A DNA stretch of 64,000 nucleotides from Harmothoe impar (GCA_947462335.1 OX381708.1:43527377-43591376), one strand, 5' to 3'. Positions 1 through 9,905 are shown, counted from the stretch's first letter. Made by a program: numbers and translations. Notes: generated by a model not told the origin, from the letters alone.

Positions 1-2420
1 CTAAAGGGTTAAATAGCCAATGGGTGGACGTATCTGTCCACCTAAGTGTGGTTCGCCGTGACCCCACTGGTCAATATTAGCTGAACCTAGCATGCTCCCC
101 ACCCACGGGCAACACGTCAGCACACCGACAAAACGAAATAAAATGACCAGACCACGTCCATAGCAAGTTTTTATCGTCCTTATTTTTTATGATAATGCAT
201 GATATTCATCAAGGAAAGACCTATGTGTCCACACGCCTGGCCTTTACTTAAGGTCGGTGGTAGTGGGAGGAGGAGGTGGTAGATGATCCGAGTACGTGCC
301 TCCCTGGCCAATCACTTTGTAAAGTTCATTGGCATTTTCATTTGAATTAACACTCATCAATTGTGTGTCCATATAGGATGAACTTCTCTATGGAAATCCC
401 ACTCTCACCCTACCATTGCCTGTGTTTGCACTAGCTGAGGAGGACACATGAACGTGCATATTAGATTGCTTTTTGTGAGGTCGTCTCATATTCCGCCTCT
501 CATACTGCAATCGTATACGGCATAATCGTAATGCGGCTAGAAGGTTTTAAGTGTTTATGCAAATGTGGAGCTTGATACACTGACTCCAGGGGGTATAGTT
601 ATGCACATGCATGTGTGAACAGATGAACATCTTACTTGTTTCAACAAACGTGATCTGTAGGACTATTGACCTCTCTCTACTCCCTGCATAAAAGCACATT
701 TTTCATATGCTACTTACAGTTGGTGTTTCCTTATATCACAATACAAATATTTCCTGAGCTCAACCATTACCAGAATGATAACGATTTTTATTTCAGCCCA
801 CACCACACGCTCTTCATATTCAAGATATGCGTTGGGTGGGATCCCAACCTGTTGGAGATCGCTCCCTATCAACCGCCTATTATATCTTTGCTAGTAAATT
901 ATGTGACCAAAAGAAATACGTTGTCTGGTCCATATCTAAGTGGTTCCCCATGGTTAAAACTGGGATGTCAGCAGATCAGCCAAAGTAGAGGTATTGGGTT
1001 AAATCTTCCAAGAAGATAACTAGATAATTGCTAAGATGGATTTAACACTGCAAAGTCGATAAACCTCTTCTTCACCATGAGTAGAGCTCGGCAATCTGTG
1101 CGGCACCAATTCTCAGAATGGTGGGAACTGAAGACCTTGCCTGTCTTTATTCCTATCTGCCTTATCTAATTAAGCAGCGGGGAGCCCAGTGGAGTGTGAC
1201 TGGTGCCACACCTCTCCCTAATCACCCACAGTGATTACAGGCGTCGGCACTGATTGGGATCCCACCCAATTAGGTATCTAATGAGGGTGAAACAGGACCC
1301 CCTGGGTCCCGTACAACCGACCCGCGCCTGCACATCAGCTTTCATTACATTATGTTGAAAAAGGTATCATTCATAAAATAGCAGTAGGCTATAGGAGATA
1401 TGGCCTAGCCCCTGCACATTCATAGAAGACCTCATGAATTATATGGCCTAAAAGTAGCACAGCATATTTTTTCATGCACTCCTAATACCCCAAGATTATA
1501 TGATAAGGGGTCGTTATCACATCTGCAAAATTAAGCCACCCATTTGCAGATTTAGGCGTATTTGGCAAATCTCAACTGCTTTTAAGCACCTCAGGGTTTT
1601 AAATCCTTTAACCTGAGTCGTGGCTGGAGGCAACGTGAAAGCGGCTACAGAAACATTTCAGCTATCAAATAGTTTCCATATATCACTATGTATCAGAGAA
1701 CCTGTCCAGAAAATGGGATAAGATTTCTGAACAAGAACCCAGGGGGACTTCAGCAATTGCCTCACTGTGCTGGTGCTTCCACAGTCCTGCGTGTATTAGC
1801 TGCTGGCAATATAGCATATCCATTATGATGAATTTGCTTCTCAGCTGCACACCGGTCTCACATAGATAGGTTGTGGCGTGGGAATAGGAGGGCTGCTACA
1901 GACGGATGCCCCGGGCGCTTATAGCTTCATCTCGTCTGATCGAAACCATCGTTGTAGCGGCAGAAGAAGTTATAGTCTGTTCCATTGCTGGTTGAAAGCT
2001 GGTATCTTTCGTAATATGAAGCTATGACTACAGCAAGGATATTGTATTTTATTTGGAGGTCTATGTAAATTAGCGCACTATATTTTTCAAATTAAAAAGT
2101 GTATTATCATGGAGAAACATTATGCAGTTCAGTGCAGCAATCTCCTGTTCGTTTAGCTAACCCTTTAAAGCCAATGAACATCAATATTCTGCCATATTCT
2201 GAGCCATGGCTTTATCAAATTATATCATTCACATAGCTTTGATTATCATATTTGATACACTATGTCAAAAAAGCAGATTGTAGTTGATGAAATCTGGATT
2301 TTAAATGAATGTGTCTTAGTAACAAAGACATGAACTCCAACTATACATGAAAACCCTTCAACAACAAGCAAGGTATGCATACTGGAATCCAGAGTCATGT
2401 ATGTGTCACTAAATGTATTT
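1..2420. other. Host noncoding sequence left of the element
   Basis: AT-rich, non-repetitive DNA. A frame of 117 codons at 666-1019 has no recognisable domain and no composition change at its ends, so I do not call it. No RNA gene is seen. Confidence 0.5.
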
Positions 2421-2426
2421 GACTTT
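2421..2426. repeat. Target-site duplication, left copy
   Basis: GACTTT lies immediately outside the left terminus. The identical hexamer lies immediately outside the right terminus at 11898-11903. The pre-insertion host sequence would therefore have read AAATGTATTT-GACTTT-ATCAGTGG. Confidence 0.9.
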
Positions 2427-2972
2427 AGTAGTATAGTATGTATCGGAACGGGACTATAGTTAAGTACTGTTTATTACTCAATCGACATGCAGCCAATCAG
2501 AGGCCTCCATTTGGTCACGTGACCGGAAGTGACCTACTTAGGGGATTAGTGGTGCATTCTGGGTAACCCTGCAGCCAATCAGAGGCCACCATTTGGTCAC
2601 GTGACCGGAAGTGACCTACTTAGGGGATTAGTGGTGCATTCTGGGTAACCTACTGACCTACTTAGGGGACCGGAAGTGACGTCATATGACCTAATTTAGG
2701 ATCACGTGACCGGAAGTGACCTGATGAGTCACGTGAGCGGAAGTGACGTCACATGACCTAATGGCCGACCGGAAGTGAGTGACCTCATTGAGGATCACGT
2801 GACCGGAAGTGACTTGATTGATCACGTGAGCGGAAGAAGAAGTTTTTTGTTTAGGAAGTGAGGGTCTTTAGGATCACATGACTGGAAGCGACGTCGTCAC
2901 ATGAGTGACGCTTTAAGAGACTGCGCGACTTACTAGTAAAAGAAGACGTATGAAAATAAAAACACAACAATA
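2427..2972 (+). repeat. Left terminal inverted repeat with promoter-motif array
   Basis: The first 128 bp (2427-2554) match the inverse of 11770-11897 with one difference, at 2487. Further in, the match continues patchily because both ends are built from a variable number of short degenerate units. Each unit combines a CACGTG E-box with an ETS-like CCGGAAGTGAC. Six E-boxes are visible, for example at 2516 and 2598. CCAATCAG boxes lie at 2492 and 2576, and TGACGTCA-type CRE half-sites recur. A last matching block at about 2932-2972 is the inverse of about 10802-10844, so the ancestral repeat was probably about 545 bp long. The repeat may serve as replication origin for protein-primed synthesis and as enhancer; both roles are inference. 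Confidence 0.88.
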
Positions 2973-2973
2973 T

Positions 2974-2997
2974 TTTATTTTATTTTTTTTATTTATT
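2974..2997 (-). terminator. Polyadenylation signals for the leftward genes
   Basis: Three AATAAA hexamers on the minus strand (TTTATT on the plus strand at 2974-2979, 2979-2984 and 2992-2997) lie 64-90 nt beyond the polymerase stop codon at 3061. No AATAAA is found between the PC4-like gene and the polymerase gene, so these may serve both leftward transcripts. Confidence 0.55.
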
Positions 2998-3060
2998 TTT
3001 TTTTCAATCTTGATAAACACTCTATTTTTGAAAAGATGCACACGCTTATTTTTTTTTTTT

Positions 3061-6000
3061 TCATATCTCTAAAGGACTCGTTGTCACACCGTCAGAATGC
3101 ACGCGACGCTTATAATACAAGTAGCGCACGCCGTCTTTCTCTATGGTGTAGGTGACCATTTTGTTTCGCACCACTTTGAAGTTTCTATTTACAGCAATGA
3201 GAGTTTTTCGTTGGCGAAGAACATCCAAGAAGTCGTCTGGTTCCTGAGGGTTTTGTTTCTTCTGTACGCCTTTTGCACTCCATTTTTTGGATTTTCTTTC
3301 ACCGGTGTCGCTGACTCGATCGTAGCAAATGTAAGTCTTAGGGTTGAGACTTAGGATCCCGTCACCTTCCCACTCCGCTTTCATAAGCCCCGAAGTTCTC
3401 AGATCGTGAAGGTACCGTCTCTCACAACATCCGCCGGGCGGCGGACACCATTCTCGCACTCTTTCCGTTTTTGTCTTCACGAAAAGCTCTAAGTGATCGT
3501 CGCACACCGCTGTCGGAAGCCACTTTCGTTTCTCTCTGAAGTACGTCTCTCTCAGGCGAGGTTTGACTAGGTCATCCAACGTGTCACCGCTGAGAGCCAT
3601 GTAAAGACTGTCGGTGTCCATTTGACAAAGGGCATAATCGCGCCGATCGACGAATCTATCCAAGAAGTCGTATGTGAACTCTAACATTTTCAACTTCGCG
3701 TACTGGTATACCATGAACCCTATTTGAATAGGGAGGTTGTTGTTGACTGTTTTCGGTTGTAGTTCGACTTCAAACAGATCGGAACTCAACTCGGACGCCT
3801 TTTTGAAGCGCCACGAATTGGCCAATAGTTCGAACTTCCGACTGTCAGTGTATCTCACCGCCGTGTGTTTTTCTTTGTTGCAGATTGTTTTACCGTACGT
3901 AGCGTTTCCCATTAACTTGTAACAGTCTGACAGAATTTTCTCGTTCTCGTTCACGTCGCCACGTCTTCGCGCCGCCGTTACTTCGTCCGCGAAACCGGCA
4001 AAGGAGCGTTTAGGTAGGTATTCTACCACCAGCTGCACTTTGGTGACTATCAAACCGTGCTCTAAATACCACTTGAGAAGCGGCGTTCCCAAGAGAATAT
4101 TTTTTCCGTGGTAACTCCCTATCAGACATCTCTGAGGCGTGTTCAACAGCTTTTCTTCCTGCGCAAAGTCTGACATGTGAGGTCCTATGTCCGATTTTGA
4201 AACGGTCGCGTTCTTGAAAACGGGGGTCATTTCTTCGAAGTAGTCTCGTAGGTGAGGCGGCGTAGTGATGTCCACTTGAACTAAACCGAACATTTTCTCC
4301 TCTTTCACAGCGGAAAGGATGTCGCTCTCGCTCATCGCGTTTCGAGACACTTTCAAAGCGTCAACCTTCCAGCGTTGTTGGGAGGCCTTGACCCGCTCAT
4401 CTCGACGCTTCATCTCTCGCCATTCGCACTCCCACACGACGACCAGCTTGTGACCTAGCGCTTTCAAGTAAGCGCTTACTCTGGTCGTTCTGTCGCGTCT
4501 CTCCTCTCTCAGTGAAGCGCACTGATATCGGTGCGACGGTATGCACTCGTGAGCGTGGAACCAACACCCGTGAAACTGGAAAACCGTATTAGAGGCCGCG
4601 TGAAACCCGTCCACGCGAATTCTCCGACAGCCTACAACCATCTCGCCGCCGTTCAAAGCGTGGCGCAGTTTCACGTCGCGGTCGTGCTCTACGAAGCGTA
4701 ACCACTCCAAAGCGCTGTGAGAGTTTCTTTGCCTAATTTCGGGCTTGAACTCGGTCTCGGGCCGTCTCACCGCGTAATAGCCCGTGCAGTGCGCTTCGCT
4801 CATGCAGCGCAAGTACAGAGAGTTAGCGTCTAGTCCTAGGATGTGTTGGCACGGTCTCGCTTCTTCGCCGTACTTGTGCTCCCTTATCCGCGTGGTGCCC
4901 TTCTCGTGAAATCTATGGAAGATGATGGAAGGACCGCCGACTAGATTTTCTTTGATCAGAGCGTGGAGGCCGGCGTCGAACTGGGGGAACGTTGTGAACG
5001 CGTCTTCTAGGTTTTGGAAGAGGAACCGTAAAGTCAAACCGGCGAGAGAAACTCCGTCTTTCAACATGTCAATGCCGCGATCTTGGAAAAATTTAGCGTG
5101 ATTTTTCAGAGCTTCTATGAAAGGTTTGACGTCTTTGTTGTTGTAGTGGATCAAGTAGTCTTCCATAGTTTGCATCTTCTCGTCGGACCAAACTTTCTGA
5201 CATGCGGCGTAGTCGGATTCGGACATTTTGACGCCCGTCAGCTCGCTGTCGAAAGCCGATCTCGGTGGCAGCGTTCTGTTTGCCAGTTTCCTGGTAGACG
5301 TCATCCATTCGTAAGGAAAGTGACCTTTCTCTTCGTTCCTGGTGAAAGCTCGCAAATAGGTCGCGTAGTTGTAACCGGGTGCCAAATAGTTGACTACGTC
5401 CAAGAAAACCGTGTGCTGTGTGTAAACCGCCAAGTATTGATTGCTTCTCTTTATGACGCTGAATTCTTGGTTTCTTCGGTCTCCGGAGGCGAAGAACGGG
5501 TGAAGGCGTATTTTGATCAGGTTCAAGTCGTAACGCCCCGAGTTGAAGCCCACGACTGGAGCTTGACGGATGTATCTCAGAAGACGCTTCTTCAGTTGAA
5601 CTAACGGGTGTCTGGTCTGAGCCGCAGCGAAGCCGCCTGGAGAAGGGGTGAACGTCGCCTCCTCCAGCAGGAGAGCTTCACCTATCGCCGCATCTAACTT
5701 CGCTAAGGTCGGTCGGTAAAGTTCTAGCACAGCTTCCCCGATGACTTTGGCGTTCTCGTTTATGTGATTTAAAACTCGGTCCAACAAGGGGTCGGAATCT
5801 GCGTCGGATTCTCTGACGAAGCAGACGGGCCCCTCCCACCCCGGAAAGTCGGATGCGACGCTAGCCGACAAAGGGACGTGATCCCACAGCAGGGACACGT
5901 GTTCCGTCGACGGTTCTTTGCACGGTCTGAAGAAAGCCTCGAAATCGAAGGCGATCTTGTAAGGGTAGATTCCGGAATGTCCGTCGGGGGGAAAAATGGA

Positions 6001-7158
6001 GAAGTCTGCTAGCGCTTCGAAAATCGTTCTCGAATTTTGGTAGATGCCACCTACGTAGCGCAACTTGACTTGTCGGCAAGAGGAAAGCTGGTTCCTGTGT
6101 CTCTTCAGCAAGAACTCGGTGGTGAACGCCGCCTTACACTTGCAACATTCGTATATGCCCGCGTACGCGTTGAAGTCCGTGACGAGAGAGACGTGCAAAC
6201 CGCCTTTCGCCGTCAGGTGTAGGTTGACTTTACCTCGGGCGGCCAGAGTTCTGGAAGGCGGTCTGATCAGAGTAACGCGTCTTCTCAACTTCCGCCCCGG
6301 CACTTGACGCGACGCGGTGTAAACCGCTATCTGTACGTCAAACAAGTTCTCTAACGCGGGTAAGTCGCGGATGTTCAGACCCGGAAAGGATTCAGGTGTG
6401 GCAGCAGGACAGAACTGACGTAACAAATCTGAAGCGCGCTTGCTGGTGTTGTATAAGTGAAAGGAAATGCAGCGGAAGATGCAGAGGTTGTCCTTGTTGG
6501 GAAAATCTAACACGCCGCTTCTCTTTCCAACTCGACCGGCCTGAGTGATCCTACCGCCTATGGGGAATTCCCCCGGTCCCATGTAAACGCAAATGTTCAA
6601 ATTGGTAGGAAAAAGAACGTGCCACTTGGTGTCAGCGTCGCAAAGTTTCCGTACTTCCTCGCAAGCGACGGTGTTTTCCATCTTTGAGAGGAGCTCTTCC
6701 AAAGTTTCTGAATTAGTTATAGTAGGGAGCGGTTGTATGAGAGTTGCATTGTTCTGGGAGGCCTGAAAGTAGCGCAGTTTGCTCTTGTCTTCTCTGTGTT
6801 GTAAGAGTAAGCCTACCGAGAAACCCACTTTGTATCTGAATCTTTGTGTCAAGTGAATGCGACGCATAGTATCTACAGCGTCACTCAACTCGCCGGTTGG
6901 TAGCCTGTGCATCCTGACGCCCGTTTGTATCGCAGGCCAATTCGCCGTGAACGTTTCCTCCCCGTTCGGTACAGCACATATGCGCGGAGGGACGGTCACC
7001 CCGTCCAGAGATTCGCGTCGACAGGCGATCTTTCGGCAATCGCCTTCGCCGCATAGAGGGCAAAACTTAGGTACTACTCTACAATTTTCTACGTGTCTCT
7101 CGTGGTTGTACGGTCTTTTAAACATTTTGAAACACTTTTCGCATACGTACTGTGTCAT
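3061..7158 (-). CDS. Family-B (DNA_pol_B_2 type) DNA polymerase with zinc fingers, OTU-like and nuclease-like domains
   Basis: This 1,365-aa protein should copy the element, probably by protein priming in the nucleus as its relatives do. A C2H2 finger lies at residues 6-26 (C6, C9, H19, H22), with a Cys cluster at 33-46. A segment at 217-327 has the OTU-type pattern DNLCIFR (C226) and a later GLHVSL (H322). A second zinc ribbon or finger lies at 338-361. The 3'-5' exonuclease motifs are FDFEAF (D405, E407), GFNSGRYD (N539, D544) and YNNKD (Y662, D666). Polymerase motif A is LDANSLY (D777), motif B is KLMGNATYG (about 1081-1089) and motif C is MDTDSLY (D1181, D1183). Between motifs A and B, residues about 838-915 (VDGF, FQFHGCWFH, VVWECEW) resemble the Vsr/restriction-like insert of many Polinton-type polymerases. 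All catalytic residues are present and there is no frameshift. The start is a true ATG, the first in frame. No TATA box lies upstream, so it may be expressed by read-through from the PC4-like gene. Confidence 0.95.
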   Translation of the reverse strand: MTQYVCEKCFKMFKRPYNHERHVENCRVVPKFCPLCGEGDCRKIACRRESLDGVTVPPRICAVPNGEETFTANWPAIQTGVRMHRLPTGELSDAVDTMRRIHLTQRFRYKVGFSVGLLLQHREDKSKLRYFQASQNNATLIQPLPTITNSETLEELLSKMENTVACEEVRKLCDADTKWHVLFPTNLNICVYMGPGEFPIGGRITQAGRVGKRSGVLDFPNKDNLCIFRCISFHLYNTSKRASDLLRQFCPAATPESFPGLNIRDLPALENLFDVQIAVYTASRQVPGRKLRRRVTLIRPPSRTLAARGKVNLHLTAKGGLHVSLVTDFNAYAGIYECCKCKAAFTTEFLLKRHRNQLSSCRQVKLRYVGGIYQNSRTIFEALADFSIFPPDGHSGIYPYKIAFDFEAFFRPCKEPSTEHVSLLWDHVPLSASVASDFPGWEGPVCFVRESDADSDPLLDRVLNHINENAKVIGEAVLELYRPTLAKLDAAIGEALLLEEATFTPSPGGFAAAQTRHPLVQLKKRLLRYIRQAPVVGFNSGRYDLNLIKIRLHPFFASGDRRNQEFSVIKRSNQYLAVYTQHTVFLDVVNYLAPGYNYATYLRAFTRNEEKGHFPYEWMTSTRKLANRTLPPRSAFDSELTGVKMSESDYAACQKVWSDEKMQTMEDYLIHYNNKDVKPFIEALKNHAKFFQDRGIDMLKDGVSLAGLTLRFLFQNLEDAFTTFPQFDAGLHALIKENLVGGPSIIFHRFHEKGTTRIREHKYGEEARPCQHILGLDANSLYLRCMSEAHCTGYYAVRRPETEFKPEIRQRNSHSALEWLRFVEHDRDVKLRHALNGGEMVVGCRRIRVDGFHAASNTVFQFHGCWFHAHECIPSHRYQCASLREERRDRTTRVSAYLKALGHKLVVVWECEWREMKRRDERVKASQQRWKVDALKVSRNAMSESDILSAVKEEKMFGLVQVDITTPPHLRDYFEEMTPVFKNATVSKSDIGPHMSDFAQEEKLLNTPQRCLIGSYHGKNILLGTPLLKWYLEHGLIVTKVQLVVEYLPKRSFAGFADEVTAARRRGDVNENEKILSDCYKLMGNATYGKTICNKEKHTAVRYTDSRKFELLANSWRFKKASELSSDLFEVELQPKTVNNNLPIQIGFMVYQYAKLKMLEFTYDFLDRFVDRRDYALCQMDTDSLYMALSGDTLDDLVKPRLRETYFREKRKWLPTAVCDDHLELFVKTKTERVREWCPPPGGCCERRYLHDLRTSGLMKAEWEGDGILSLNPKTYICYDRVSDTGERKSKKWSAKGVQKKQNPQEPDDFLDVLRQRKTLIAVNRNFKVVRNKMVTYTIEKDGVRYLYYKRRVHSDGVTTSPLEI

Positions 7159-7197
7159 GTTTTTTTTTCACTCAGTTACCAACTACTTAGCCGTCTA

Positions 7198-7303
7198 ACT
7201 ATCTATCTATCTATCAATCTATCTGTCTATCTATCTATCTATTTATCTTTCTGTCTGCTGTCTGTGTATCCGTCTGTCTGTCTCATACAGCGTACGTCAA
7301 ACG

Positions 7304-7344
<41 letters not shown>
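7198..7344. repeat. Microsatellites (CTAT)n and (TG)n between the two leftward genes
   Basis: The 205-bp gap between the polymerase ATG and the upstream stop codon is nearly filled by a tetranucleotide CTAT/CTGT run (about 7198-7285) and a TG run (about 7304-7340). I see no TATA box, CCAAT box or polyadenylation signal in it. Confidence 0.9.
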
Positions 7345-7348
<4 letters not shown>

Positions 7349-7363
7349 AGCGTTGAGCGTCTC

Positions 7364-8498
7364 TCATTCCGAATCTATGCCGAGATATTTCAGAATGATC
7401 TCTGTTTTGTCATCCAACTCTTTGAGCGCTCTGGCGGACAGCGTCACTCCCTGCTGTGTGGGTTTTTTGTCAGGACCTTTGTACTTGCGCACGTGGACGA
7501 GGTTCTTACCGCTGTAGTAGCTCACAGCTGCGTACACTTCGCCCTCCTCATCCAGCACTGCGAACCAGGGGGTGTGATTAGGTTTTCCTTGCGCGGCCGC
7601 TGTGTCGCGTATGCGCACCACTGCGCGGATATCGGCGATGCGTGCTATTAGCTCGCGCAGCGCGTCGGTCGTGAAGTGCACTCGCTTGCTTCTGGTCAGA
7701 GACGCCTCTTTCACCTGGCCGTCTTTTGTGTAGCGCGGCCTCCTAGACAGTCTAGCCACGTCCTCCCAGATCTCCAGCGTCAAAGCTCCGTCTAAGCAGA
7801 ACTCTAACCCGAGAAGACGGGAGAAGGTTTTCTCTGCTTCTTCTCGTCCATCTCGTTCTTTTTCTTGTATTTTTCTCTTCTTACTAGGCCTTGTTGTTCT
7901 GGAACTCACCTTAGAACGTTTCACACCCGCAGGATGAGTAACACCATCAGCGTGAGCTGAATCAGCAGCAGAACCGATAGCAGGAGCAGCGTCAGCGCTG
8001 GTGGTATCCGAGGCCTCGTTGTTGGAACCGCGCAGCCACACGCCGTCGGTGCTGAGTGTAGCGGTAGAAGATGAAGCGCCGCCGCCCTCGTAAGGTGGCG
8101 GTGAGGGCAGTCGCCACGGATCGGACGGGACGCTACTAGTGGAGGAAGTGAGGTCGAAAGGTCGAAGAGGGAAGCCGAAAAACGTACCGCCCACCCCTTT
8201 CCCTTCGGGTTGTTCGTACGCCTCGTCGTCAGCGTCGTTCTCTGTCTCACCCTGTTGCTGCTGCTCCTCCTCCTCCTCCTCTTCTTCTCGGTTTAGGGGC
8301 TGAGTGTCCGAATAGCTGTCACTCTCAGCGCGAGCGGCGTCGAGGGCGTCGGTCGATGTAGTGGTGGAGGAGAGGGGCTGTGCAACGTGCGGCAGGTCAT
8401 CAAAGTCATCAACAGTAGTGGGGAGGTAAAAACCCGGTTGCCAGTACTGCGCTGTGCCAGGAGCGTTGTCGTCAGTAGTAGTAGCGGTAGCAGCAGGT

Positions 8499-8554
<56 letters not shown>

Positions 8555-8962
8555 CGCAACAGTAGCAGGCGCAGCAGCCTCAGCAGGCGCAGCAGTAGCA
8601 GGCGCAGCGGTAGCAGGTGCAGCAGCAGCAGCAGCCGCAGCAGGCGGGGCGGCAGTAGCAGCGGCAGCGCGCTTAGCAGCAACGTGTACCGTCGCGAGTG
8701 TAACAACGTCGCTAGCACGACGACTACTACCAGTAGTAGTACTACTACTACTACTACTACTACTAGTACTACTACTGCTACTACTACTGCTACTACTACT
8801 ACTACTGCCGCGAGCGCTCGCTACAGCGGGAGGGTGATAAGACCAAGCGGCTGCGGCGGTAGTCTCATTTTCAGTAGCAAGAGGAGGCACTGACGCTAAA
8901 CGAGCGCTGTTCCGCGTAGTCTTCTTGTTCTTGGACGGCGCTAGGTGTTGTCTTTTGCTCAT
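7364..8962 (-). CDS. Low-complexity nuclear protein with two PC4-like ssDNA-binding domains
   Basis: This 532-aa protein probably coats single-stranded DNA or acts as a transcription cofactor for the element. The ATG at 8962 is in a strong Kozak context (ACC ATG A). The frame is open further upstream but only a TTG lies there. Residues about 52-75 are mostly Ser, 95-160 are Ala-rich and 227-238 are Glu/Gln-rich. PSKKRKI at about 360 is a monopartite nuclear localisation signal. The last 145 residues are ordered. The final segment (YYSGKNLVHVRKY, then KKPTQQGVTLSARALKEL) follows the PC4 pattern of two strands, a basic KGxxL turn and an amphipathic helix. The preceding segment (about 392-448, ending VHFTTDALRELIARI) looks like a second, more diverged copy. 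PC4 works as a dimer, so a tandem copy could form the fold within one chain. The PC4 call is by eye. A TATA box sits about 60 bp upstream. Confidence 0.85.
8493..8800. repeat. Trinucleotide repeats inside the PC4-like gene
   Basis: A pure (AGC)n run at about 8493-8551 encodes the longest Ala tract, and a (TAC)n/(TAG)n region at about 8730-8800 encodes the Ser tract. The repeats keep frame, so length changes alter only the homopolymer lengths. They also keep several antisense frames open, which should not be mistaken for genes. Confidence 0.9.
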
Positions 8963-9020
8963 GGTGGTGACTGTAGAGAGCAGCAAAAGAATGAGTGAGT
9001 GAATGGAGGTTTCCAGACCC

Positions 9021-9028
9021 CTTATATA
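9021..9028 (-). promoter_or_regulatory. TATA box of the leftward transcript
   Basis: TATATAAG on the minus strand lies 59 bp before the ATG of the PC4-like gene. A start about 30 bp downstream would leave a 5' leader of roughly 30 nt, with the strong-context ATG at 8962 as the first ATG. Confidence 0.65.
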
Positions 9029-9044
9029 CGCCTTCTCGCTTCTA

Positions 9045-9410
9045 GAGCTAAGCTACTTACTGACCCTGTTCAGCTGCCGCCGGCTGGCCGGCGGCCATTC
9101 ACAAAGAGAAACAAAAGACATAAGGCATGACGTTTTCAGCTGGATCCCTTTCCCCCCTTTTTGAGAGATCGACTGTCATGAGCTAAGCCGCTTACCACCC
9201 TGTTCAGCAATTCAACGCGCATTAGCTGTATAAAGGATTAAGCGGTTGCTGCCGTCGACTGACCGGCGGCCATTCACAAAGACATAAGGTATGACGTTTT
9301 CAGCTGGATCCCTTTCCCCTCTTTTTTTTTGAGGGATCCACTGTCATGAGCTAAGCCACTTACCACCCTGTTCAGCCATTCAGCGCGCGTTAGCTGTATA
9401 AAGGATTAAC
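9045..9410. repeat. Duplicated control-region repeat, about 168-bp period, 2.4 copies
   Basis: The block starting GAGCTAAGC is present at 9178 and 9346, with a first copy at 9045 that lacks an internal 40-bp piece. Shared parts include CACCCTGTTCAGC, GCGGCCATTCACAAAG, ATGACGTTTTCAGCTGGATC (9127 and 9291) and AGCTGTATAAAGGATTAA. The last gives plus-strand TATAAAGG boxes at 9229 and 9397, exactly 168 bp apart. The core TTTTCAGCTGG recurs once more near 9764. The repeat lies between divergent genes and is probably a duplicated enhancer or promoter. Confidence 0.85.
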
Positions 9411-9905
9411 GGTGATGAGCTTAGAGTGTGTATACAAAAAAAAACTACAGGAGGCGTGTGGCGTGAAGCAGGACCCCCCTAAGACGAACGTGTCTGTCTG
9501 TGAGTAGAGGCGTGTGCATGTGGTGAGCGACTTAAGTGTAAGACAAAAAAAAAATCACCACCTCCTGCCGTGGTGAGTAGACCGGGCCGGCCAGGCGGCG
9601 GCCGGCTAGTTCAATAGGGAGGGGTGACAGCTGACTAAGGCTGTGCATGAAAAAAATCCGATTTTCACCTGACCTCTGACGTTTGTTACAATGAATGTCA
9701 GAGGGAGGGAGGCGTCCTCAGGTAGGGGGTAGGAGGTAAGGCTATGGATGAGGAAGAAACACCGTTTTCAGCTGGTCTCCACGGATAGCGATGACACACC
9801 CCTCGTCATCTAAGCTCTTAAGGAGCGGAGCGGTTGAAAAAGCGTCATGCGGACAGGTCGCTACACAGCTGGAGTGCTGTTGGAAATGGGATTAAACTCC
9901 CTCTG
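9410..9905. other. Remaining divergent intergenic region of the element
   Basis: No coding frame is seen. The stretch has short A-runs, a GC-rich patch with GGCCGG palindromes at 9580-9608 and AGGAGG-type purine tracts. The plus-strand promoter follows directly. Confidence 0.5.

Noticed and set aside
5083..5604. 173-codon plus-strand frame inside the polymerase gene
   Set aside because: It is antisense to conserved exonuclease-region codons of the polymerase and has no domain of its own.
8293..8893. Ser-, Ala-, Leu- and Thr-rich frames on both strands across the PC4-like gene
   Set aside because: They are other-frame readings of trinucleotide repeats. Only the 7364-8962 frame leads into an ordered domain.
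8963..8986. Upstream extension of the PC4-like gene
   Set aside because: The extension begins with TTG, not ATG. The ATG at 8962 has a strong Kozak context and a correctly placed TATA box.
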